From assembly GCA_016287975.1 (NCBI GenBank), contig JAEEXV010000198.1:1-43754 (forward strand): a stretch of DNA of 43,754 nucleotides, read 5' to 3'. Made by a program: the position numbers and the translations under genes. The notes beneath the pieces were generated by a model. That model was not told the DNA's origin and searched no databases. It worked only from the letters and a program-made list of their open reading frames with translations. Below, piece by piece: positions 1 through 7,165 of this stretch (its first letter is position 1; each line of letters begins with the position of its first letter). Origin of the DNA: Lentisphaeria bacterium. Lineage in GTDB: Bacteria > Verrucomicrobiota > Lentisphaeria > Oligosphaerales > Oligosphaeraceae.

Positions 1-306
1 CCGGCGAAAAGCCGGCGGGCCAAGCCGCCGCGGAGGAGCGAGTGGCTTGGAGGCTAAGCGGTTGTGTGCCGCCGGCGAAAAGCCGGCGGGCCAAGCCGCC
101 GCGGAGAAGCGAGGGCCCTGGAGGCGAAGCGGTCGTGGGCCGTCGGCGAAAAGCCGGCGAGCCAAGCCGCCGCGGAGAAGCGAGTGGCTTGGAGGCGAAG
201 CGGTTGTGTGCCGCCGGCGAAAAGCCGACGGGCCAATCCGCCGCGGAGAAGCGAGTGGCTTGGAGGCTAAGCGGTTGTGTGCCGCCGGCGAAAAGCCGGC
301 GGCGGG
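1..306. repeat. 71-bp tandem repeat, about 4.3 copies
   Basis: The core CCGGCGAAAAGCC (or a one-base variant) recurs at 1, 72, 143, 214 and 285, an exact 71-bp period. Each unit contains the hairpin GCCGGC-GAAAA-GCCGGC and a second inverted pair, CGGCGG/CCGCCG, so a transcript would be strongly structured. The period is not a multiple of three, so the open frames crossing the array change frame from unit to unit; I regard it as non-coding. It lies just downstream of cobJ and is cut by the window start, so the true copy number is unknown. The fourth and fifth units carry small substitutions. Function is unknown; a REP-like or terminator-like role is possible. Confidence 0.9.
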
Positions 307-338
307 GATGCGCCGCCTACAGGCGAGCCTGCCAGGGT

Positions 339-1070
339 TCAGCGGTATCCGCGGCGGCAGAAGAGGCGGCCGTTGGCGATGCGGCACTGGGAATTGCCGA
401 GGATGACCAGAGTGGTCATCTGGACCACCGCGAACGGGAATTCGCGGATCGGAAAGACGCGGACGAACTGCCCTGGGCGCCATGCGTCGCGGACAATGGC
501 GCAGGGCAGTCCATCGCCGCCATGGCGTCGGAAGCACTCCACGGCGAATTCGAGCAGTTCGTGGCGCGTGCTGCTGGCGGGATTGTAGAGCGCCGCAGGC
601 AAATCCGAGGCGGCGACCGCCTCCAGGCGGCGACGGATGGTCTCGGCGGGCGTCATCAGATCCGAGAGGCTCAGCACCGCGAAGTCGTTCATGAAGGGCG
701 CGCCGACCAGCGCCGCGCAGGCAAGCGCGGCGGTGACGCCAGGCACGACCTCGATCTCGACCTCGGCAAAACGCGCCTCCTGAGTCAGTTCCAGCAACAG
801 TCCCGCCATCCCGTAGACGCCCGCGTCGCCCGAGGAGACCAGTGCCACCTCCTCCCCCGCCAGCGCCGCCTCCAGCGCCGCGACGCAGCGCTCGCGTTCG
901 CCGCGCATGCCGCCCGCGACCAGCCGCTTCCCCGCCAGCAGCGGCTGCAGCAAATCCAGATACAGCCGATAACCCACGACGACCGCGCACCGCTCCAGCA
1001 CCGCCCGTGCCTGCCCCGTCAGCAGTTCTGGCGCGCCAGGCCCGATGCCCACCGCAAAGACGCGCTTCAT
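339..1070 (-). CDS. cobJ: Precorrin-3B C17-methyltransferase (CobJ/CbiH)
   Basis: SAM-dependent tetrapyrrole methylase that methylates C17 and drives ring contraction in corrin synthesis; cytoplasmic. Seen: an N-terminal GIGPG loop, the SSGDAGVYGMAG block, LSDLMTP and the LYNPASSTR segment typical of CobJ/CbiH, and a C-terminus (LGNSQCRIANGR) that ends like full-length family members. About 243 aa, normal for the family without extra domains. Two in-frame ATGs exist, at 1076 and 1070. I prefer 1070: it overlaps the TGA of the upstream gene as ATGA and has GGAGGG 8 nt before it, whereas for 1076 that motif is only 2 nt away. Translational coupling to the upstream cobM-cbiG fusion is likely. 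The 71-bp repeat array follows downstream. Confidence 0.93.
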   Translation of the reverse strand: MKRVFAVGIGPGAPELLTGQARAVLERCAVVVGYRLYLDLLQPLLAGKRLVAGGMRGERERCVAALEAALAGEEVALVSSGDAGVYGMAGLLLELTQEARFAEVEIEVVPGVTAALACAALVGAPFMNDFAVLSLSDLMTPAETIRRRLEAVAASDLPAALYNPASSTRHELLEFAVECFRRHGGDGLPCAIVRDAWRPGQFVRVFPIREFPFAVVQMTTLVILGNSQCRIANGRLFCRRGYR

Positions 1071-2857
1071 GGCCATTGCCCTCCCGCCAGCGCGACCGTG
1101 ACATCGCGGTCGCTTTGCTTTTCAACATACAACCGCGCGCCCGCCCCCGCCGACGCCAGCGCGGCCGCCTCCGACACCGAATTCAGCCCCAGATGGCGCC
1201 GCGCCGCCTCCGAGGGATGCGGGACGGCCTGCGCATTGAGCGTCTCCGCGTCGTGGAACTCCAACGGCACACCGCTCTCCGCCGCAAACTCCGCCAGCCC
1301 CGCCTCGCCGCGCTTCGCCTCCGCGCTCGCGATGGCCGCGACCTCGGAAAGCGCGAAGCCGTGCGCCTCCAGTACCCGCTGGACCACCTCGCGCAAACGT
1401 GCGGCGGAAACGCCCTTCCGACAGCCAATGCCCAGCGTGAAGCGCGGCTGGCGCAGCCGCACTTCCACGCCGCCGCAGCGCACTGCCCACTCCCCTGCCG
1501 CGCGCGGTTCATGCCTGGCAACCCCCGCATAGCCCGCGAGCTCCTCGGCGAAGACGCGCCCAGGCATCCACACCTCGACCGATTCGCCCGCCGCCACCGC
1601 CGCCGCCAGCGCGGTGTGCGCCTCTGGATTCACCATCTCGCAATGCCGCCGCCGCGCCAGTTCGTCGAAGGCGGGACGCCCCTCGACATCGCTCGCCGTC
1701 GTGATCACGGCGCGCCCCCCCGTGATCCGCGCCACATCCCGCGCCAGCGCATTGCCGCCGCCCTCATGCCCCGAAAGCAGACTGACGGCCGCCGCGCCGC
1801 GCTCGTCCACCACCACCACCGCAGGATCGCGGTGCTTGTCCCGCAGCAGCGGCGCAATCGTGCGCACCACGATGCCGCAGGCCATCACGCAGACAAGCGC
1901 CTCGTGCGTGCGCCACGCCTCCGCCACCGCCTCCGCAAAGCCCCCCTCCGAAAAGGTCCGCGCCCGCCACGACGCCACCGCGTCCGCATGCTTCGCGGGC
2001 ACCCATAGCGTGCACTCCTCCAGCCCCGCCGCGACTTCCGCCGCCTTGCACGCCGCCGCGCGCGTCAGCGAAAACAGCGCGACGCGGCCATGGAACGCAT
2101 GATGGCGGTAGCCCGTCGCGAAGTGCGCGTCATAGAGCCGCGAGAGTTCCCCGCCGCGCGTCAGCACCTCCCCCACGACAATCATCGCCTGCCGCAGGAC
2201 GCCCGCCTCCCGCACTCGCCCCGAGATGTCCGCCAGCGTCCCCCGCACAACCCGCTCGTTCGGCCAGGACGCCCGATAGACCACCGCGACTGGCGTCGAT
2301 TCGGGGCGCCCCGCCGCGCGCAGTGCCGCGCACACCTCATCCATCTCGCCGACGGACAGGAAAATACACAGCGTCGAGCCATGCGCCGCCAGCGCCGCGA
2401 GGGATTCGCCTGCGGGCATCGGCGTCCGCCCCGCAATCCGCGTGAAGATGACGCTCTGCGACACCCCCGGAACGGTCAGTTCGGCCTTCAGCGCCGCCGC
2501 CGCCGCAAAGGCGCTGGAGACTCCTGGCACGACCTCATAGGGGATGCCCGCCGCGTCCAGGGCGCGAAATTGCTCCGCGACCGCCCCGTAGATGGACGGG
2601 TCGCCCGTATGCAGCCGCACCACGCGGCGTCCCGCGCGCACCTCCGCGGCCATCAGCGCGACCATTTCGTCCAGCGCCATCTTCGCGCTGTTGACCCGCC
2701 GCGCCGAAGGGCACAGTTCCAGGAGCCGTTCATCGACCAGCGAGCCCGCATAGACCACGACCTCGGCCGCCTTCAGCAGTTCGGCGCCACGGACGGTCAC
2801 CAGATCCGGCGCCCCAGGCCCCGCCCCCACGAATGCCAGATGCCCCATCCTGTCCAT
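1067..2857 (-). CDS. cobM-cbiG: CobM (precorrin-4 C11-methyltransferase) fused to CbiG (cobalt-precorrin-5A hydrolase)
   Basis: A 596-aa two-domain enzyme. Residues about 5-250 are a tetrapyrrole methylase with VGAGPGAPDL, VVYAGSLV and LHTGDPSIYGA, the CobM/CbiF signature (C11 methylation). Residues about 255-590 match CbiG: ACGIVVRTIAPLLRDKHRDP, LLSGHEGG and a C-terminal domain starting TLGIGCRKG. CbiG opens the delta-lactone and releases acetaldehyde in the anaerobic pathway. The fusion joins consecutive steps, which could help channel an unstable intermediate (inference). CbiG points to the anaerobic, early-cobalt route. An alternative start is Met4 at 2848; neither start has a convincing ribosome-binding site. 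The 3' end overlaps cobJ by 4 nt. No cobalamin riboswitch is visible upstream because the preceding gene ends only 39 nt away. Confidence 0.93.
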   Translation of the reverse strand: MDRMGHLAFVGAGPGAPDLVTVRGAELLKAAEVVVYAGSLVDERLLELCPSARRVNSAKMALDEMVALMAAEVRAGRRVVRLHTGDPSIYGAVAEQFRALDAAGIPYEVVPGVSSAFAAAAALKAELTVPGVSQSVIFTRIAGRTPMPAGESLAALAAHGSTLCIFLSVGEMDEVCAALRAAGRPESTPVAVVYRASWPNERVVRGTLADISGRVREAGVLRQAMIVVGEVLTRGGELSRLYDAHFATGYRHHAFHGRVALFSLTRAAACKAAEVAAGLEECTLWVPAKHADAVASWRARTFSEGGFAEAVAEAWRTHEALVCVMACGIVVRTIAPLLRDKHRDPAVVVVDERGAAAVSLLSGHEGGGNALARDVARITGGRAVITTASDVEGRPAFDELARRRHCEMVNPEAHTALAAAVAAGESVEVWMPGRVFAEELAGYAGVARHEPRAAGEWAVRCGGVEVRLRQPRFTLGIGCRKGVSAARLREVVQRVLEAHGFALSEVAAIASAEAKRGEAGLAEFAAESGVPLEFHDAETLNAQAVPHPSEAARRHLGLNSVSEAAALASAGAGARLYVEKQSDRDVTVALAGGQWP

Positions 2858-2896
2858 CGCCCCTGCCGCCCGCCCCCCTCGTGCAGGCGGACCGCC

Positions 2897-4120
2897 CTAC
2901 TTCGCGTATGCCTTGAGGATGGCGTCCGTCACGGCCTTGGCGAGGGCATCCTGCTCCGGGCCTGGCTTGAAGTGGACGTTGTTGCCCTTGCGCCATCCAT
3001 CGAACGCGCTGGAGGAACGCACCAGCGCGTTGAGGTCGCACACCAGCACCTGCGGGAAGTCGGCCAGAACCTTCCTGGCCACTTCGTTGTATTTGAGTTC
3101 CTCGTCCTTGCGGCGCCCCCGAGTGCCGTAGGCGCGGCCGTCGTTCGGGACAGGCGTGGTCATGCACCATACCAGCTTGAGCCCCGTCTTGGCGAGGAAG
3201 GACAGTTCGCGCCGAAGGTTCGCCTCGTAGTCCGCCAGTTCGACAAGGTGCTTGCTCTGGAACTCCTTGGTCTTCGGGTCGATCTCCTGCACCAGGTCGT
3301 GCAGCCCGTGGTTCAGCACCACCACGTCCCACTTCGACGCGGGGTTGCGGTAGTCGCCCAGCCACAGCGCCAGCATCGCGACGCCACGCGCAGTGGAGCC
3401 GCTGTTGGCGGGGATGCGGTGGTAGTTGAACTTGCCCTGCATCAGTTTCTTCGCCGCCGCATGGTAGTTCATGCTGATCGAATCGCCCACCACCAGCACG
3501 CTCGGCAATGAACGGTCGTCATCCTTGCGCTCGTCCACCCGCGGCGTCACCTCGACCCGCGTCAGCACCTGCGCCTCGCCGTCATTCTTGACCCACATCC
3601 GAAGGCTGTCGATCCGCAGCGTGATCTGCGTCGCGGGAATCTGCGTGAACTCGATCGCGACGCCGCTTCCGGAGACGCGCTTCCCGTCCACCTCGATCTC
3701 GAAGGTGTTTTTGCCCGTCGGGTAGAACGGCGCGCGCAGCCCGATGCCGTCGGGGCTCCAGCCTGGCTTCTGCGGCTGGACATGGAACTCGATGCGCCTG
3801 CAACGGAATGACTGGCCCTCCTTGATCCGCTTGGAGTTGTTCTGGTCCAGGTAGAACAGCGCCACGCGCCCGGGCGCAATCGTGCTCATGTCGATGCCCT
3901 CCGTCTTCTTGACGAAGAGCGTCTTGTCCGTCCATTTCAACTGGAAACTCGACTGGCTTTCCTCGGTCTTCGGGTCGTATGCCGTGCTGGCCATGACCGT
4001 CATCTCCTTCGCCGCCGCGTCGAGTTTGTAGGCGATGCCAGTGTCGCCGTTCTTCATCTTGAAAGCCGCACCGTGGGCCAACAGCGCGCCCAGGCAAAGG
4101 ATCGACAAAAACTGCTTCAT
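2897..4120 (-). CDS. Secreted SGNH/GDSL-family hydrolase
   Basis: A 407-aa protein with a short N-terminal signal peptide (about residues 1-19). An N-terminal beta-rich region (about 20-200) is followed by an SGNH esterase/lipase domain. Seen: block I VVGDS with the putative nucleophile Ser214, a block III-like NHGLHDL (Asn270), and a C-terminal NNVHF with His383; the usual Asp of the DxxH pair is Asn380 here. The substrate is unknown; carbohydrate O-acetyl esters would be typical, and another secreted esterase lies upstream at 5530-6843. The start is well supported by AAGGAG 9 nt before ATG 4120. It lies 18 nt after the preceding gene and 39 nt before cobM-cbiG on the same strand, so it is probably co-transcribed with the B12 genes, an unusual pairing. 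Confidence 0.8.
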   Translation of the reverse strand: MKQFLSILCLGALLAHGAAFKMKNGDTGIAYKLDAAAKEMTVMASTAYDPKTEESQSSFQLKWTDKTLFVKKTEGIDMSTIAPGRVALFYLDQNNSKRIKEGQSFRCRRIEFHVQPQKPGWSPDGIGLRAPFYPTGKNTFEIEVDGKRVSGSGVAIEFTQIPATQITLRIDSLRMWVKNDGEAQVLTRVEVTPRVDERKDDDRSLPSVLVVGDSISMNYHAAAKKLMQGKFNYHRIPANSGSTARGVAMLALWLGDYRNPASKWDVVVLNHGLHDLVQEIDPKTKEFQSKHLVELADYEANLRRELSFLAKTGLKLVWCMTTPVPNDGRAYGTRGRRKDEELKYNEVARKVLADFPQVLVCDLNALVRSSSAFDGWRKGNNVHFKPGPEQDALAKAVTDAILKAYAK

Positions 4121-4138
4121 GGTTGCTCTCTCCTTGTG

Positions 4139-5185
4139 TTACTTCAGACGACTCCAGCTGGTCTGGTTGAACAGCGAATTGCTGTTCGGGTCAAAACTCG
4201 CCGTGCTCGAATTCGGCGTATTGAAGCCCGCATTGTGGTAGATGACCTCACCCTCCCGATTGATCCACGCATGGTCGTATCGGTTGTCCACAAACATCTT
4301 CTCGCCAGTTTCAGGATTCGACACCCTGTCCACTCCGCGGATATAATCCGACCACATGTCACGCACTCGATCATTCGTCGTGGAGGTCGAGGTCGCCAAC
4401 TCCATCTGCCGGTTGCGGATCTCGTTCTGGACGCGGATCCACTCCGCCACACGGCGATCCGTGATCTGGTTGACGATCTGGATGAATTGCGGGTTGAGCT
4501 GGAACCCCTTCAGCATCGCCACCGCCTTTGCCTCCCCCTCCGACTCCTTCCCCGCAGGATACGCGTACGACACTGGCATCATCACCTCCACGACCGTCGA
4601 GTAGTTCAGCGACGGACGGTTCTCCATCGCCAGCATCGGCATCCGATACGTCACCGCATACGACTTGCCGCCGCGGTTCCCCGCATAGTGGATGGTCAAT
4701 TCCGTAAACAGGTAGTTCGTCGGCTGGATGCCGCGCTCCTGCGCCTGGCGCAACCGCGCCTCCAGCAGCGCCTTGTCAGGCTCCCCCTGCCGGAAGCGCG
4801 CATCCACCAGCCGCACCCCTTCCAGACCGTAGTCCTTCCCCACGCCCTGAAGCAGGACATTCGCAAGAAGCTGCGGATTCTGCAAAATCGGCACCTGCTG
4901 GATCCGGCAGTTCGCGCCGGGGAACACCAACTGCGACGACACAAACACCTTGAACTGCTGGTCTGGCGACATTGTCCACGCATACCAGACCACGGGGAGA
5001 ATCCGGTCCGTCGTCCACGTCGCCTTGCCTCCCGCCAGCCATCCTGGCGCCACATTGCAGCACATCACGGGAATCTGCGTGCGCTGGTCCACCAGGAAAA
5101 ACCTCTCGTCCGCGCCACGCGCCTCTCCAGCGGCCGCCATCCCCATCATCACCGCCAGCGCCACAATCAACCGCTCCATTTTCAT
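4139..5185 (-). CDS. Secreted protein of unknown function
   Basis: About 348 aa when started at ATG 5185. The protein begins with a signal peptide (MKMERLIVALAVMMGMAAAG, cleavage near ARGA). The mature part is soluble-looking, with Cys-Cys near its start (PVMCCNVAPGW) and several Trp-rich segments (WTTDRILPVVWYAW). A Ser/Thr/Asn-rich stretch lies near the C-terminus. I do not recognise a family. The open frame continues upstream to 5452, but that part reads through the tRNA-Arg gene and its terminator and is not coding. A GGAG lies 10 nt before 5185; ATGs at 5206 and 5179 are alternatives. The SGNH hydrolase follows after 18 nt, suggesting a shared transcript. Confidence 0.7.
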   Translation of the reverse strand: MKMERLIVALAVMMGMAAAGEARGADERFFLVDQRTQIPVMCCNVAPGWLAGGKATWTTDRILPVVWYAWTMSPDQQFKVFVSSQLVFPGANCRIQQVPILQNPQLLANVLLQGVGKDYGLEGVRLVDARFRQGEPDKALLEARLRQAQERGIQPTNYLFTELTIHYAGNRGGKSYAVTYRMPMLAMENRPSLNYSTVVEVMMPVSYAYPAGKESEGEAKAVAMLKGFQLNPQFIQIVNQITDRRVAEWIRVQNEIRNRQMELATSTSTTNDRVRDMWSDYIRGVDRVSNPETGEKMFVDNRYDHAWINREGEVIYHNAGFNTPNSSTASFDPNSNSLFNQTSWSRLK

Positions 5186-5314
5186 CCTGTCTGTTCTCCG
5201 ATTCATTACAGTCCGTCCCCCTTCTTTCCTGCGCTTAATATACAACATCGGAACAATTCCCGCCCTTTTGCGCTCATATTTCCCGCGCCAGGGCGGCTTC
5301 CGCGCGAAAAGCAG

Positions 5315-5350
5315 AAAGCCCCGCCAGACTTCACTATCTGGCAGGGCTTT
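5315..5350 (-). terminator. Rho-independent terminator after tRNA-Arg
   Basis: Arms 5315-5328 and 5337-5350 form a 14-bp stem with a single G-U pair and an 8-nt loop. On the minus strand it follows the tRNA 3' end by 4 nt and ends in CTTT, then a CTGCTTTT stretch. It should end the tRNA transcript before the downstream secreted-protein gene, which would then need its own promoter. Confidence 0.8.
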
Positions 5351-5354
5351 AAGG

Positions 5355-5431
5355 TGGTGAACCTGACTGGGCTCGAACCAGCAACCTTCTGCTCCGGAGG
5401 CAGACGCTCTATCCAATTGAGCTACAGGTCC
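5355..5431 (-). tRNA. tRNA-Arg (anticodon CCG)
   Basis: Read on the minus strand it folds into a full cloverleaf. The acceptor stem is GGACCTG/CAGGTTC (one G-U), the D arm is GCTC/GAGC, and the anticodon stem is TCTGC/GCAGA with loop CTCCGGA, giving anticodon CCG (codon CGG). The T arm is GCTGG/CCAGT with loop TTCGAGC; the discriminator is A and the CCA is encoded. It is flanked by a plausible promoter and a strong terminator, so it looks like a single-gene transcription unit. Confidence 0.96.
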
Positions 5432-5452
5432 GCTCGCTTGCGGCGTCTGCAT

Positions 5453-5480
5453 AAGATAATCCCTCCCGCCCGTAATTCAA
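5453..5480 (-). promoter_or_regulatory. Putative sigma70-type promoter for tRNA-Arg
   Basis: On the minus strand: -35 TTGAAT (5475-5480), a 16-nt spacer, and -10 TATCTT (5453-5458), about 21 nt upstream of the tRNA 5' end. Position and hexamers fit; there is no experimental support. Confidence 0.5.
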
Positions 5481-5499
5481 GGCGGGATTCGTTTTTTTC
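5464..5499 (+). terminator. Possible hairpin plus T-tract
   Basis: TCCCGCC and GGCGGGA form a 7-bp stem with a 10-nt loop, followed on the plus strand by TTCG and a run of seven T. No plus-strand gene lies upstream, so this may be a remnant, or it may act against antisense transcription. It overlaps the putative tRNA-Arg promoter. Confidence 0.35.
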
Positions 5500-5529
5500 C
5501 GCCCCCCCTCCTCGGCGCGGCAGCCGCGC

Positions 5530-6843
5530 CTACTTCAGCAACTGCTCCACCAGCCACTTGGTGTACAGATCCTTGTATTGCTGGGGCGTGTAGTGGCCCA
5601 TGCCGACGATGCCGACGAGTTGCTTGTCCTGGGATGCAATCGCATTGAAGGCGGCCCAGTCGGTGCCGGGCGCGCAGGTGCGGTCGGCCCAGCCGACCAC
5701 CATGCGGAAGGGGACCCGGATGCGCGCCGCGAAATGCGCCGCGTCATAGTAGCCCGCCGTCACCTCGGATCCAGGCACCTTCTCCGAGACCAGCTGCGGC
5801 CAGCCGGCCCTGCGCCCCTGGAGCGCGGCGTGGTGGTCGCAGCCCGCGGGCACGTTGGCGACGGCGCATTTGATGCGCGGATTCAGCCCCGTCTGGATCA
5901 GCGTGAACATGCCACCCTGGCTGCTGCCGTGCATGCCGATGCGCGTCCCGTCGATCTCAGGCTGTTCCGCCAGCCAGTCGATCGCGCGGCAGATGCCCAG
6001 CACTGGACGATGGAAGAAATACTTCACCCTGTCGCTGGAATCCTGCTGCGGATAGTAGCCGTGCGCCTTGCGGTACTCGTCATAGAGCGCCTTCACCGTC
6101 TTGCCCGGCGTCAAAGGATCATACGAATGGACGTTCATCACCAGCACCGCCACCTTGTTGCCGCCCAGCGGAGGGAAGGGCGAGACGTATCCCGGGCCAG
6201 CGCCCGGCACCGTCACCACCGCAGGAACCTTCCCCGACGCCTTCGGTATGGTCAGGAAGCCGTAGACACGGCCGCCAGGGGCCGCGAAACTCACCGCAAA
6301 ACAGTCATACTCAGGCTTCGAGAACTTCGGCAGAGGCACCTTGCGGGCATCCAGCGGCAGCGCCTTGGCCGCCTCCAGTTCCCGCTTCCAGAAGGCATCG
6401 AAGTCGGCAGGCGCGGGCTTTCCGGCACGGATCTTTTCGGGCTCGTAGGCCACGCCGGCGGTCGCGGCGTAGGCGCGGCCCTTGGCGTCGCGCTGTCCGG
6501 CGAGGGCGGCATGGCCCTGGAGGAAGCCGGGGGCGTCGAGCTTGCCCTCGACCTCGACGGTGCCGTTCTCGACCTTGGAGAGGTCAAAGTCCTTGCGGAA
6601 AATCTGCTTGCCGCCGTCCAAGGAGAGGGTGACCATCAATTTCCCCTGGCGCAGCGGCTGCTTGTCGTCGCCCAGGGCCTGGAAGCGGAAGCTGGCGGTC
6701 TCGCCGACCTTACGGATGGCCAGTTCCCCCGCCACCGACATCGGCTTGGCGAACTTCCCCTGATAGCCTACCCAACTCTTGATCTCGATGGCGGCAAGGC
6801 AGAACGCCAACGCCAATAGCACGCTCAAAACACTCTTCATCAT
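5530..6843 (-). CDS. Secreted acetyl xylan esterase-like alpha/beta hydrolase (CE7 type)
   Basis: About 437 aa. The N-terminus is a signal peptide (MMKSVLSVLLALAFCLA). Residues about 20-150 are a beta-sandwich-like extension, and the rest is an alpha/beta hydrolase resembling the AXE1/cephalosporin-C deacetylase family. Seen: the nucleophile elbow GSSQGG with Ser308, the acid in GWADRTCAP and the histidine in GMGHYTPQ, with good spacing for a Ser-Asp-His triad. It probably removes acetyl groups from exogenous polysaccharide or oligosaccharide in the periplasm or outside the cell. The open frame runs on upstream to 7164, but the signal peptide and a GGAG 8 nt before ATG 6843 fix the start there. 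A tandem GCGCGG hairpin follows the stop, without a T-tract. It is divergent from the 7166 gene. Confidence 0.85.
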   Translation of the reverse strand: MMKSVLSVLLALAFCLAAIEIKSWVGYQGKFAKPMSVAGELAIRKVGETASFRFQALGDDKQPLRQGKLMVTLSLDGGKQIFRKDFDLSKVENGTVEVEGKLDAPGFLQGHAALAGQRDAKGRAYAATAGVAYEPEKIRAGKPAPADFDAFWKRELEAAKALPLDARKVPLPKFSKPEYDCFAVSFAAPGGRVYGFLTIPKASGKVPAVVTVPGAGPGYVSPFPPLGGNKVAVLVMNVHSYDPLTPGKTVKALYDEYRKAHGYYPQQDSSDRVKYFFHRPVLGICRAIDWLAEQPEIDGTRIGMHGSSQGGMFTLIQTGLNPRIKCAVANVPAGCDHHAALQGRRAGWPQLVSEKVPGSEVTAGYYDAAHFAARIRVPFRMVVGWADRTCAPGTDWAAFNAIASQDKQLVGIVGMGHYTPQQYKDLYTKWLVEQLLK

Positions 6844-7165
6844 GAATGTCTCTCCTGTTGTGGATGAAGGCTCCCCGCCCCCCTCCGCCAAAAACACGGA
6901 ACCCGTTGATGCCATAATATAACCCCGAAGTACATTGTGCTCCGTCCAAAGTCCGACGTCTCTGCCACGCATCGTCCATTGTCCCCGCATCCCTCCCTGC
7001 TGTGGATTTTTCGGTGGCCGCGAATGGCCAAAAGGCAGTTCGCCGATTATAGTAACCCCGTTGTCTGTCGCAGGGCGGCTCCGCATGGTCATGCCCGCCC
7101 TGCCATCCGTCTTTCGACTTTTCCATTTGCGCCCCCACGTCATCCGAGGAGCCACAGAACCCATT
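6844..7165. other. Divergent intergenic region
   Basis: A 322-bp gap between two divergently transcribed genes for secreted proteins. For the minus-strand esterase only a -10-like TATATT (6916-6921, read on the minus strand) stands out. A better candidate promoter for the plus-strand gene is listed separately. I see no conserved RNA structure or operator dyad here. Confidence 0.5.
7025..7053 (+). promoter_or_regulatory. Putative promoter of the 7166 gene-dnaE unit
   Basis: TGGCCA (7025-7030), a 17-nt spacer and TATAGT (7048-7053). The -35 matches 4 of 6 and the -10 matches 5 of 6 consensus bases. It would give a leader of about 100 nt. Confidence 0.35.

Noticed and set aside
1..306. CRISPR array
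   Set aside because: The 71-bp units are contiguous, with no unique spacers and no cas genes nearby.
842..3511. Plus-strand open frames (842-2008, 2090-3511) opposite the B12 genes
   Set aside because: Arg/Pro/His-rich shadow translations of well-supported minus-strand enzymes.
2858..5330. Cobalamin riboswitch upstream of the B12 genes
   Set aside because: The gaps are 39 and 18 nt between genes and no B12-box-like structure is visible upstream of 5185.
5186..5452. N-terminal extension of the 4139-5185 protein
   Set aside because: It is a translation of the tRNA-Arg gene (on the same strand) and its terminator, a common artefact.
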